Shown piece by piece: positions 1 to 12,785 of a stretch of 64,000 bases of DNA. The stretch comes from Augochlora pura (Eukaryota; Arthropoda; Insecta; Hymenoptera; Halictidae): assembly GCF_028453695.1 (NCBI RefSeq), contig NC_135774.1, positions 7,006,001 to 7,070,000 on the forward strand, written 5' to 3'. Position 1 is the first letter of the stretch. Each line of letters starts with the position of its first letter. The position numbers and the translations under genes were made by a program. The notes below the pieces were generated by a model, which was not told where the DNA came from, did no database searches, and saw nothing but the letters and a program-made list of their open reading frames with translations.

Positions 1-3000
1 TCTTTAATGAAATTCCAAGAATGTAATAGTTCTGGTTAAAATTTAATGTTAACGAGAATATGTAACGGAGCATCATGGTAAAATACAATGACGCAAAACG
101 TGGACGATAAACGATAATAAAAGTAATGCTCGCTACACTGAGTACTCGTAAGACTGTTCTTCTAGATAAGGAAAGCTAAGTCCCAGAAGCTGAGGGTACG
201 TTACGATAACCTACAAACGATAAGGATACGGTGGCACAACTTCTTTATACTGTGTTTTATATTAACATGCAATGAATGTTCATTGGGATGTGATTCTGAA
301 CAAAACGATTTCGTACGGAAAAATAAATTCTAGAACAAATCTAAAAGTTTCTAACTCTAACTTTAGTCATATGTTCAGCTATAATTGTCGAAATAATGAT
401 GGGTTTATTTCACTTTTGTTATATATCAATGTGTTTTACGTAAATGAATGCACTAACTAACAATAGTTTGCAATAAATGCACTAAATAACAAGTTTTGAA
501 CTGAAATATAATAGTAAGTTCCTACACATGTTTCAACTAATACAAATATTCCCATACACACACAAAAAGAATATTAAAACAAAAACGTATGCGAATGCAT
601 TAATTGGTTAAAAGTAGTACAGAAATGTCAATGAATATTGTGTAACTTCATTTTCCATATTTTTACTTTACTGAATCCATCAAACGAGGCTACTCTATAA
701 GAATAATTTCAAGTAATTTTATTACATGATTTTGATCACAGCAAATAAAAATGTCTGCTTCAAAGGTTCTAGTTCAAAGGTGCTATTACAATATTAAGGA
801 GTACAATTATGCAAGAGAGGTACGAAATCTGGAATGCACGATAAATTGCAACAGGTGCAAAAGGTAATTTAACTAACTTAAACGTAGAAGATATATTTTC
901 CAGGTAAAATGCAGTACATGGTATGCATTTTTAATTGGGGTTCCGCTATAGTTCTGGTACACGTTTTACTTCCGGTTACGGTTTCGGTTAATGATTTGTT
1001 TATACTACCGGATCAAGTAGCATGTAAATAACTGAAACGGTTGTTAAACTTTCAGTTCAGTTCCAGCCAAAGCATTTGGTAGACATTTTGGTGAGTTCGC
1101 ATACAAACAGATAAGCGGAAAACATGTGAAAGATGCAAGCTATAACGCAAACATACAATTATGTGTAGTGTTAGCAATTTCCAATATGCCGTGGTAAATA
1201 ATATCTCCCATTTTACTATAATATCAACGTAGCGTATTTCTTATCGTTGTTCGTACTTTTATTATGTTAATTAGCGAAATCTATAATCTAACTATTCGTC
1301 ACCTTTATTTTATGTAATTTTTTATTTTTTATTGTAAATTCTCCATGAATTGCAACATTTATAATTAGTGTGGTTTAGTCTTTTGAAAATTGCTCTACAT
1401 TCATCATGGAACTTAATATAATTTATATTTATAAATTACACTTTCTTACTTGTAATATGTAAGTTTCGAGTGCGAACAATGTCTTTAATAATCACCGTTA
1501 CGAGTAATTTGTTAATTATTATTAATTAATTATTGAGTAACTTCTGGGTTATCTTGTATAGACAGCAAATCTTTATGCCTTTATGGTATAAGCACGTTTG
1601 TAAACTACAAGAAAATATGCATGCTGATGGAAGCTAATTCTATTATTATTCTGTATTCTCTCTAAGAGAACATCCTATTTAATCTGAAATATTTTTCCTT
1701 CTTTAGATAGGTAGGAAATAATTAATGAAAATGAGAGTTTGCATAAAGATCTGCAGTGTACACATACAAAACTAAGTCAACTGCAAGACATTAAAATATC
1801 ATCAGAATATTTTTCCAAACATCACCTGACAAGATTATCACATTGTCAGAAATTGTAGCATTCAATAAAAATATTTAAATAGTTATTAAACTGAGCTATA
1901 TTTTTGTCAGGTAGTGTAATGTGACAGGTATGATCTGCACTTAGTGTCGGCTATAGTAACAAATAAATATGGTTTTCTTTAAAAATTTGTTTACAATTTT
2001 ACCACTGTATTTTACAATAAATCGTTATTCTATGCTATGTGCTTCTATGCGCGATTCAAATAAACGGGAAAGTAAACAATGTGTGCACGAGCTCGATAAC
2101 AGCGGCTGCATAAATAATATTGTAGTAGAGTTTCCTATATCAAACCATAGCTTTTCAAAAAATCATAGCGAAATTGTTCAATGTTTTCCAAAGTATAATT
2201 ATCTTGCGATTAAAGTTACGTAAATTTCAGTGCTCTTTATTCTTTTTTCAAAAGATATAATTAGAATCAAATAATTAAAATCGATAGTTTATAAAGAAAT
2301 ATTATTTATCATACATAAATTCTTTATAATCTGTTTTTTAAGATCCATATGAGCATGTACCGAGTTTTGTAAGAAGCGAACACTTTCCGTTCTCTCACTT
2401 TTCTCAAATCAAACTTGTTTCTATTCGAACATATTTTAAATTTTGATTCATCATCAATTATAATTAGAATGCAGATGTTATGAATTTTGTTAACAAAATT
2501 GTATTCTAACACTTTGAAATAGTAAAATATTAAAAGGATTTAAAAATGTAGAGAAAAAAGACAAAACTTTTCATTTTGTTCTTCTCCTTGCAATTAATGT
2601 GCGCCATTTTTTGGCATAAAAATCCACAATCTAGATGTAACTTATCTCGAAAATTCCATCGTTTCGTGCACAAATTGTTTTGCAAATGCTCAACGTTTCT
2701 GAGCATTACCGTTCATTCATGAATGGTCGCTTTCGTGATATGCAGCCGTGAAATTCTGCTCCTTTTATTCGCACGCGAATTTGTATCTCGCTTACAGTTA
2801 GACGCGCCTCAGATTTGAATTGTTTGACAGAAATGAAACCACTTTTAAATCCTTTCTTATCACGCAATCTGGCACTATTGTTGTTTCCCTCGAATTTCAT
2901 GATTTCGGAAGGTTTCTAACGGTTTCATTTATTCCCAAAAAACTAACTATTTTCCTAACACCTACTGATAAAATATTCCTTTTAGCAAAATTCGTCAAAA

Positions 3001-4265
3001 TCTGAAAAGTACATGTTACAACTAGAGTTAACCTGACCCATAAGTTCCAAATTTGTATAAAAAAATAGAAATTATATTTATTAAGAAATTAGATAATAAA
3101 TTACTTTTCTATCAGCAGAGGTAATGATAACAACAGTAATAATCATATTTAATTGTATTTTGTAATAAATAAGAGAAATGTATAAATTATGAAAATTAAT
3201 TATTTGCAAATCATTGCTAATTATCGCCTTTATGCAGTTATTACGAGCATATAGATTATTCATACTATTCTGTGCTCATTATTGTATAAGGCTATTAATA
3301 TTTATTACGTATTTGAGGTCATGAAAAGTTTTAGTTGAGGTAATTGTTTAATAACAAAATAATGATCAATTTGTTGAGAAACAGGATTACAACTAAAGAC
3401 ATTTCAGGGAAACTCGATATCAACAGATTGACTACGTGTCTGTGCTTCGAAAAACGTAGTCATAAATCGAAACTCGACACGTGAGTACCCCTACATAAGT
3501 AATTTAGTGGCACCTATCGAAATTGATCACGAACTTTCGCACTGATCCTTTCTACAGCCAGTATGCATTGCACAGTGAGAATTTTTGGACGTTTTTATGG
3601 CGCAATCGTAAAACTTTATAGAACGAAGATGATACGATGAAATTACTTTTGAAGTTAAAGCCGAGATATCACAGTATACAAAAAAAGTGAGAAAAGAAAG
3701 TCAAAAGGATGAATACGTTTCGATGTAATTAAATCGAGTAAATATTCATTGCAGTTGACTTTTCTTTAATATCGTTCTGTCCATATGAGGTGACGTTTAC
3801 CGCTAATTTTGAATTATTTGTTATTTCATACTTTCTGTATTCTTTATGATCGAATAAAATATAGACATAGTAGTTAGAACGCAGTTAAATAATGAGCAGA
3901 GAAACCATAATTGTGAATGATTTTTCCAGTTAAATCGTATGCTATCACAATGTTGAAAAACTAAATAAACTCGGTGGATAGATTTGAAATCGACATATTA
4001 AAATATTGAACAGGATATGGAATGTTAAGAAACGACAAGAATGTTAGGTATAACCTTGACATCAAGCACATTAAAGAAAACATTCCAGAAAGATTAATCT
4101 CAATAAATATTTTCTACTTAAAATTCTAATGTTTAAAAAAGGCCAATCTTCATGATATTTTAAGTGAATGCTATTTTCTAATTGTAAGTCATATCACTTT
4201 TTCTTTGTTAATTATAGCATTTTCCCTACAGTGATTTTAAAACTAGTTTCCTAAGCATAGATATG
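1..4265. other. AT-rich intergenic or intronic DNA, no gene seen
   Basis: No convincing coding exon, RNA gene or element end was recognised here on either strand. The short open frames, the longest 84 codons at 1969-2223, have no family features and look like chance. The stretch is AT-rich with scattered homopolymer runs, as expected for a large intron or intergenic DNA of an insect. Confidence 0.6.
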
Positions 4266-5130
4266 TATACAGGGTGACTCATTTTAATCTATCCAGTCTA
4301 AATATCTTCAAAATCGTCGATGATACTAAACAATCTTTCAAACGAAATTTGAATGGTTTTCAAAAGCACATAATCTGATATTAACACTTTCGGTACGAGC
4401 ACTCTGTCCGCCATGACACTCTCGCTGTACGAGGCCCCGCGCCGAAAATTGCCGCCGCACATGACGAGTCCTCCTTTATAAGAAAATATTTCCTAAGCGT
4501 TAAAGAAAAACTGTGCTTAATAAAACGACATTTTTTAACAAAAGTGTTGCTTGTAACTTAGAAAATAATCACAGGTACTTATATAAGATATTAAGATTTA
4601 TTTATATAAAATTCTGTTATTTATACCGGTCATCGCACGTGCGCCGAATATATCCGGCGCTCGTCCACAGCGGTCGTCGCGTGGACGCCGGATATATCCG
4701 GCACTCGTACCGAAAGGGTTAATAAGTTTTTTCTAAGCTATTTTTAGTTAAATGTTCTCTCATTTTGTCCCACTGTATTTCCATGACAATTCTGTTTTTT
4801 TTTTCAAATAAAATTGTTTATACTGGCAGAGTTCAATGCTACTTCATTTATGTATGTTTATAGAGATATTTTGCGAATTCATATAGAAACAAAATGTTGG
4901 TTATGTTGTTAAATATATAAAAACTACATTCATTTTATAGTGTGCTATTTTTGGTTTGACACTGTATAATACGAATATAATGTAAAATTTTTAAAAAATA
5001 TATACTTTTCAATTTTTAGTCAGCACTGAAAATGTTAGGAATGCGAACAGCAGTGCACATTCAATTTATTTATTCTACGTAGAATCACTCTCTGGCTCGC
5101 AGTACTAAGTTATGCAGGACACTCTGTATA
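4266..5130. mobile_element. Degenerate DNA transposon with TACAGGGTG-type ends
   Basis: The left end reads TACAGGGTGACTC and the right end, reversed, reads TATACAGAGTGTCC, giving short imperfect inverted ends. No transposase frame survives. A second element (4381-4722) is nested inside. Sequence just inside the left end, around a CTAAATATCTTCAAAATCG stretch, recurs in degenerate form at 58400-58430, so the family has at least two copies in the window. The class cannot be assigned from the ends alone. Confidence 0.5.
4381..4722. mobile_element. TTAA-flanked MITE, piggyBac-like
   Basis: A 342-bp non-coding element bounded by TTAA at both sides. The left end is TTAACACTTTCGGTACGAG and the right end, reversed, is TTAACCCTTTCGGTACGAG, so the terminal inverted repeats match at nearly every base. 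The interior is unusually GC-rich, with two ATATATCCGG boxes. TTAA duplication plus short inverted ends is typical of non-autonomous piggyBac-superfamily elements. It sits inside the 4266-5130 element. Confidence 0.8.
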
Positions 5131-7969
5131 AATTCCCCAGGAACGCGAAAACCGAGAGATTGCAATTTTAACCTTTAATTACTCGCATGGGGTCATTACA
5201 ATTTCAAAACGTTCACACATGCGCAAATCGCAATCGATGCCAGCATCCCCGAATACAGCGTCCTAAAGCGTACCATTTTATGGAATTTAGTGCCGTTCCA
5301 GGCGAGAAAATTTGTATTTAGTTATTGTCAATCCATCACGTGGAGCTAAGTAACTGTATTGGAAATGTGTCGAACTATCTATTGTGTGATTAACAATACA
5401 AATTAATAAAAACGAGACGTCGCGATCATTTAACATTTTTTAATTAAAAACAGATTGCATTAATTCGTCGGAAATCCTGTGTACTTTTTCGTTATGCCTT
5501 TGTGACGTAACTCACGTTCGTCCAATTCCGTTTACTCGAAAATACAGTTTCGTGCCGCTTGAGAACTAGAGCGCTGCGCAAAACTGATTTCGCTGACAGC
5601 CGACACATGATGTCTGTCCTCCAATTTATCTGACATCAAAAATTTCAATTAGATTTTACTTGATACACATATACTTGTCGCTCCTACACATACGATCGAG
5701 AGAAATAATTATTTTCAGAGCAGTGGTAACTAATTAAATCTAGATATTATATTTCACTTCGAGCAGCGGATGAAAATTTCTAGTTAAATGGTCCAATGTT
5801 TTCTTCATAATTCTGGCGAATAAACTACGAAAAAAATTGGACGTTTAACGATGGGTCATATCATAAACATGATGAAAACGAACAATTCTTTTTTTTTATA
5901 AATTTACGTACTATTAAAAAACAAAAAACTTTGTTATGTTTTCAAGAAATCGTGGTCTTAATTACATGGAAAGATAAAAATAAATCAAGTTTTGTTAATA
6001 GTTTGAACATTGCAATGTTTTCTCTCCCACCTAGAAAATTATATTATTGTTTTTTACAACGTCTCTTTAATTATTTACTCCTGCAAAATCGATTTCCTTT
6101 TCTTCACCTATTTAACACCATTGTTACTTAATAATATGTAATAATGTTATAATATGGGTCACGTATAACCCAGCGTCCGAGGATGAACCTATATTTATTG
6201 AATGTCTGCGACAGTTCTAATCTCTCTTTTACTTTCTCTCATCAGTAATGAATTATAACAATTACAATTTTCGCACTCTGGTTTGTAAATATTTCTTTAT
6301 TGTCAGTGTATCTAAATCATCAATTTTGTTACGAATAGACTGTGAATCTCTATGCAAATTCCCACTTGTGCCAATTACTTTTTTTATGAAACCTAGAAAA
6401 AGGAATTTGGAGCATCGTCAATGTCTGTACCCTAATAATCAGTTTGATGGTACATGCATTTCGTGATCGATGCATACATTTAAAAAAAATGTTAGCGACA
6501 AAACTTTTACGTTTTCACGCGTAATGAAAAAATACTGTTCCTGGTCTGAAAATCCTATTTCCGGTCAGTAAAGAAAATTGCAATTATCACTATTCGATTA
6601 AACGTACTCGAATTAGTTATCAAATTTCTTTTTTAATTTTCGACAAAAAGCACTTCTCTCCGCTTGAACGGGGTGTGTGGGGAGGCGGGAATGGATGGTC
6701 TCGGTATTGTCAATATTTTAAGGTTATCAATGTTAACGTAAAAGCGACCGTTACATATTCTCAATTTTACTGAGTGTCTACAGAACCCATTGTCAACATT
6801 TCAAATATTTACGAGAATTTGATAAAAAGTATTTTCGTTCGACATACTCGGCGAATAAAAGCGAATTCGCCCAGGCTACAAAGATAAACAAATTCTATTT
6901 ACACGAAATCGAAACTGAATGTGTTGCCAACGATATTGAACGTATGAATTAAATACAGTTAGTCCATGTGTCGGGTGATTTTTAGCACACTGAAGTAAAA
7001 AGAAAAGTTTATGTTAGCATTTGTTCGATAAAACTTTACCCTCGAGTAACAGTTTACTTGATATCGTAATATTTGCTGGCTTCGATGCGGCTGGTAGAAA
7101 TTCCGAACAATTTTGCCTCTTTGAGCGTATGCGTTACGGCGTGTACACATATTGCTCCGTTTATGATAGAATGCTCACCTAACACTCGAAACATGCGGAA
7201 GATCGTTAAAGCAACATTTAATTCCGACACCAGAGACTGTTACAACGCGAACACGGGGGATTACCTAGATGTCCAATTAGTTTTGAAAAACAAACAATTC
7301 AAAGTTATTCCATCCGTTCTTTTTTTAACTGACATGAGTATCATTGAGAAATACGGAAAATTTGATATTCCTTAGAAAAATGGTGTCATAGTCGACCATA
7401 CACAACTGAGAAAATGGCTTTCAACGATCTTCTTCACGTAAATTACAACGGGCATAATTTGTAGCGAAAATGCTCTTAGGTCAAAATATAAGTTTAAGTC
7501 GTTTGCGTAATAGTTCTTTAAGCATAGGTTTTTTAATATTCCATTAAAGAGTTCTAAACGGATTGCACATGATCCAAGCAAATAGTTAAGCAATATTTAC
7601 ATGGTGTTTTATGGAAGTAAAAATTAGCTTCTAAAGTAATAAAATATCTTCAGTGAACGGGATAATATTAATTGTTGATTAATATAACCTAATTAAATCA
7701 GTATTAACAGATATTGGCAGTAGTAATTAGTGTGAACTAATGCAGATTTAAATGGACTACGACGGTGATTATTTTCAAATGAGATACTCATTGCAACGGC
7801 ATATTCAGTATTCGAATAACTATTAAGAGATAATATTAAATGAAAATTAGCATTATTGCTTTACGGACACGTCTGTTACATATGAATATCATGCTTTCAT
7901 TAGGTTTAAAAAATAATTTTTATTACAATGTATTCGATTAAGATAAATTTTATTATACTATAATACATA
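5131..7969. other. No gene or element recognised
   Basis: Open frames here are short and unrelated to any family I recognise. The longest, 100 codons at 7073-7375 on plus, overlaps an equally plausible antisense frame, has no domain and no splice context, and is treated as chance. Around 6660 there is a small G-rich run without clear meaning. Confidence 0.5.
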
Positions 7970-8480
7970 TGTCGCGTCGCGAGCGGCCTATGTAATTAAG
8001 TTTCTGACGACCCCCAGGTAGATTCATTATAATACCGCGTCGAAGCTCTCGGGCCCTCNACAACCGATACCAGATGTGGTCATGAGCAGGGGTACGGCCA
8101 GCGACAACGACGCTAAGGACAATGAAAATCTGGGAATTCCCAGATTTCTGCTGTCCCCTCTTCTTGGCCATCTTTCTAATAGTCATTGGTTTTAACATAA
8201 TTTAAGTAGCCAATGAAATATTGACTCCACCCACGCCATTTACATAGGAACGCGTAATCGGAGGATGAGAAGTTACCGAGTGCAAAGTGGAAAGTAAAGT
8301 AGGTATGCTTCTCATCCTCCGATTACGCCTTCCTATGTAAATGGCGTGGGTGGAGTCAATATTTCATTGGCTACTTAAATTATGTTAAAACCAATGAATA
8401 TTAGAAAGATGGCCAAGAAGAGGGGACAGCAGAAATCTGGGAATTCCCAGATTTTCATTGTCCTTAGCGTCGTTGTCGCT
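7970..8480. repeat. Fold-back fragment of the same LTR family as 34881-35432
   Basis: From 7970 (TGTCGCGTCGCGAG) to about 8265 this matches the 5' half of the solo LTR at 34881. From about 8266 to 8480 the same sequence returns in reverse complement, so arms 8100-8262 and 8308-8480 form a long near-perfect hairpin. The central segment corresponds to the LTR region flanked by a natural short inverted repeat (GATGAGAAG and CTTCTCATC), which is inverted here. The apparent open frame at 7953-8198 is just this LTR read through, and an ambiguous base lies at 8059. Confidence 0.8.
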
Positions 8481-9205
8481 AAAATCAAAATTTATAATCT
8501 CAGGAATAACTATAGCGATTGCATTTCAATAATTATTTATTAATATATAGATTTCCAATATTTTCAATATTCGAAGCAGAATTTAAAATTTGTATTGCGG
8601 TACATTTTACATTATTCAATTACATAATACCTTGGGAATGTTGCCCGAAAATCTCAAGCAAATCCGAGCAAAATTAACGAAGTCATAAATGATTAAAAGC
8701 GTGATCTCGAAAACGAGACCCACATTTCTCTGAGACCGTCGAACGCGTAATCCACGGAATCATATTTCCAGACCTTGGGACCACAGTATCCCCGAAATCA
8801 CTAAGCCAATTTACTTCAAACTTTCCAGGCTTATTTTGGGGGTAAAAGTTCGAGAACTAATTTTACATACGAAAAACGAGTGACCTTTTGGCAGAAAATC
8901 GATGGTTTAGCTTCGAACTACGGCAATTTCACTACTAATTAATTTTCGAACAGTTTGCCACGTTAAATCATATGTAACGTAGCATATTATTTAAAAATTA
9001 TGGAAACGAAAATCTTTTTGAAACGTGATATATACATAAAATATGTCTGTATTTTCTTGGTGTTTTATTACTATACTGTGGATTTTTATGCCGAATAAAA
9101 ATTGTCTCAGTTAGGTTTAAGAAATATAAATTAGATATGAATATCTTCTCTCTTTTAAAGTTGAAGACAATATAATAATAGTCTTGAATTAATGAAAACC
9201 TGTGA

Positions 9206-9318
9206 CCAATGAGAAGCGAGATCAGCTGGTGTGAGGCGACCGAGCCAACGAGCCGAAAGAGCCTAGTTCCGTTTATTGGCTCAATCGCCTCGCGTCGACT
9301 GATTTCGCCTCTCATTGG
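9206..9318. repeat. Palindromic fold-back repeat, 113 bp
   Basis: CCAATGAGAAGCGAGATCAG at the left and CTCATTGG at the right belong to two imperfect inverted arms around a loop of about 25 bp. A related half-copy occurs at 47739-47795, also containing a GAGCCAACGAG core. This indicates a dispersed fold-back MITE. The flanks (8481-9205 and 9319-10532) contain no recognised gene. Confidence 0.65.
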
Positions 9319-10532
9319 TTAATGTTTTTCTTTAATAACTTGTAAATGAAGTCACGGATTGCATTTACGCTAAGGAAAAAGTTACTTCAAATAATCTCAG
9401 GAATCTTGATTTCCATTGCCTTTTGGGACATACTGTAGTAATATTTGACATCGAAGAGGGCAAGAGATCGAAGTTCAAATATCACTATTAATTTCCACAG
9501 TTATCTTATATTTTGCAGTACTTGTTCTTCCGGTGGATCTAACAATAGATATTCTTGTTTTTCTTTTCTTTTAATTTATGTTGTAGTGTCTTTATTTTGT
9601 CATTTTGCCTAAACAGTGCATATAATATAGATATAGGGTGAGTAATTTAACTTGCACACCCCATACGACTTTTAAATTATGCATCTAATTAAAAATTGTC
9701 GAATAAAAAAGTTGTAGAGTTTTGAGGATGAAGGGTGCTGACATGTTCATCTTTTTCGTAAATATTGTAGTTTTCGAAATCCCAAGGTCAACATCTTTTT
9801 TTAAAATGAAAAATCGTATTTTGTTCGTCGTAGGTCAAAAGAATATTAAATTTTCAGTAAAAGAGTATTTACCTATGTTCAACCCAAAGATGGTTAATCC
9901 TTTCACGACTAAGAAAAACATTTTTCCCCGTTTTAAAATTGGTAAATGTCGTATTTAATTATAATATCATCTCCGTTTTTAGCAGATAACCTATGTCAAA
10001 AAACAAGAACTGTACTCTGTTATTATTTTAGATTATTGCGTCGTATAATGATACATTACTGTGTTTCTCACACGTTTTATGTTATTCGGTAAGTATAATT
10101 TTATACAGTAATAAGGTATTAAACCATTTAAAGAAGTGAAAATAATTTCCTGATAATGACATCATGTTATAATAAACTAATAAATAAAATACATTTCATA
10201 ACAAGCTTAATTATAATTTATGTTACCTATATAGTACGTATTACGTTTGACATTGTATTATTTAAATAGATATTTTTCAATGTTAAAGTTACAAACAACA
10301 TCATTACTTTAAAAACTTTGAAAACCAGCGGTTCATGAAAAATAAAGCCGTGGAAATCCTTCAAAAACTTCTGACTGTTCGTGTTAATGAATAAATAGCA
10401 TTTTAGTCTGGGCGAAATTTGTAGTTCATACGAAGCCGAAACTTCGAGATAATGTCTCATTTAGTTTTTGAAATATCGCTTACGCTGACCGTGCATAGTT
10501 TTGAGAAGAATATGTCGAAAGTTGGAAATATA

Positions 10533-11340
10533 TTATATGGTGACCGTGAACGCCACCATATTACTGCTCCGCAGTTTATCAAATTTTAAAATTGCCTCGC
10601 CAAATTGCCTTGCGTCAATGTAAAAAGTGTTCGTACACTGAATTTCAGATTTTTGACAAATTGTCGATATTTGAACTGTTATCATTTTGTAAAAAGGAGC
10701 CATTCCATAACAAATCTGAACATGCTTCAAAACTTCCTTCGCAATTCTTTGATTACTTTTCCCACCAAGCTCCTACAACTCACAGCAAATGGAAAACTAA
10801 TGACACAGATTTCCTCAGTAATGTTACAAATTGGAACGTCTCCAGAAACATTGACAAATATTTTTCACGAATAAATCGACCACCCGTTTGAAGATCGAAA
10901 CTTCTCCTTTACAATGACCTCTTAAAACTTGATATAAAACTCTTCTCAGTCGTTTGATGAAACAGAAACGAGAAACAAGTTCGGTTGTGTAGAGCCCTTG
11001 GAGACCCTCCCTTACTGCAAAGTACGCAGCACACCTTTCATTCCAAGTTCAATAGATTGACCAAAGAAAATTGCACATCAAAGTTTAAAGGGTCATTGTA
11101 AAAGGAGAGGCTTAAAGCTTTGAAATCTATGTTGGTATCGCTCGTGAAACAAATTTTCCAGAGTACTTGCAGACGTTTCAATCCGTAAAAGTTTCCTGAA
11201 AGAACATGTCTCCAGTTTCCCATCTGATACATTACGCAAAAAACATGTTATTAGAAAATGAACGCCGGATAACGCAAGTAAAAACTTCAAAAGGTTCTTA
11301 CAAAATTTACGACAGTTCGAATATTGGAATTTTGTCAAAA
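10533..11340. repeat. Imperfect inverted repeat of about 300-bp arms
   Basis: The plus strand at about 10560-10890 resembles the minus strand at about 11040-11335. Both orientations contain a related stretch around GGAACGTCTCCAGAAAC and GAAACGTCTGCAAGTAC followed by TTTCACGA. Similar conceptual peptides arise from the two arms (89-99 and 81 codons), so those frames reflect the duplicated sequence and are not two genes. It may be a decayed DNA transposon or an old inverted duplication. No transposase motif was recognised. Confidence 0.5.
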
Positions 11341-12548
11341 ATTGGAAATATAGTGCACGAGTAGTTTTTATACTGACTATATGTATATTCGAAATATTTC
11401 TAGAAACTAGAAATACAAAAATAAATCAATTTTGTTATCCCAAAAACAAATGCGGAAGTCATCTTACGCATCAGCATTGCTTGAATGGGCTTTTTAATTT
11501 AGAATTTAGTCCATTTGTTTTATGAGACAAATCACAGAGGTATAAGTTAGGATAGTTGCCAAAATCGTAGTTTTTCAACCTTTTTGAAAATTGAAATTCA
11601 AGTTAATAATAAGCTTGTTTACAAATTTATAAAGATTAAAATTGTTTAAATTATATCATACATATCATCATATTACTTTAAAAAATTACTATTATAAATG
11701 AGATTATCAGTTTTACATGTTTTGCAAAGTTAAAGTGACAACAACTCTCCCCTATATATGTGAATCTAGTTAAATATGAAGTTTGTTTTCTGTAATTTAT
11801 CATCAAATATTGTGTTCTTATTTCTCAATATTGGTATACATATAATTATTCCCTGTAACTCTATAGTTCTGACAAAAGAAGTATAGTTTCTTTTCCATAA
11901 CCCAAAAATATGATACGATCATAATTCAAAGTCCTGAAAATAATAATTCTTCTAAATAAACGTTCTTTCTACAATACTTTCTCACGTTAGTATACATTTG
12001 AAATTGGGAATTCAGTGAAGAGTTAAACGTTAGAATCGAAAACTTGTTTGGAAGCAATAAGAATTTTATACGACCGTTTAACAAAGTATGTGGAACAATA
12101 TTATTCAATAACTGCTTCTGAAATTGTAGGCTGAAAGAAAATTATCGAGCTTCTGTTACACACAGCTCAGTCATTACGAAGCCTATTAATAGGCTTCCGT
12201 TAAATAAAGTGTTAAGTTTCCCTGCACGCTTCGTACTGGATAGCATGCTCCTTGCGCCACGATCTAACATAAAATCGTCACGAATCCCATTTCCCGTAAG
12301 ATAACTTTAAACTTTGACTTTCCCAAAGATAACTGAAAAAAAGTAGCATTTATAAATTTCCCTAACGAATAAATAAGATTTAGAATCCCTCGCAGAATTT
12401 TTGAAAACGCTTAGTCTGATAAATTCTGAAACTAGTAGAGACAAATCAGCGAATGTAAAATAGTATTCAAATATGACATTGTTCAATTATTTAAGAGTCT
12501 GACTTATGAATGTCGGTGAAATAGTTGCAAATTATTTCAAATATTTAC
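11341..12548. other. No gene or element recognised
   Basis: AT-rich sequence with no frame, splice context or element end that I can support. Confidence 0.5.
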
Positions 12549-12785
12549 TTCAACCCTTAGAATACGGAGTGGGGAACTTTATGTCCCCCAAGATTAGTTT
12601 TTCTTTAATCACTTCGTAAATAATTTCTTTCTCTCTTTTTCCCTTTAGGTAGTCGAGGCCGATTTTAAATCCTGCATAAAAATTTATTAGTGGCATTCTG
12701 TTATTAATTTATTTACAATTGTATGGTAAGTTTTTCATTTGGGGGAGGCGGGCCAAGTTACCCCACTTCGTACCCTAAGGGTTAA
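12549..12785. mobile_element. MITE with CCCTTAG-type inverted ends
   Basis: About 237 bp. The left end is CAACCCTTAGAATACGGAGTGGGG and the right end, reversed, is TTAACCCTTAGGGTACGAAGTGGGG (short blocks matching at CCCTTAG, TACG and AGTGGGG). The right flank keeps TTAA, while the left is TTCA, a one-base decay. It resembles the elements at 4381, 14928 and 30022 in architecture, though their end sequences differ. Confidence 0.7.

Noticed and set aside
7953..8198. Similar minus-strand frames at 7953-8198 and 34848-35096 that looked like two copies of one gene
   Set aside because: Both are the same LTR sequence; the second copy is bounded by TG...CA ends and a GCATT target duplication.
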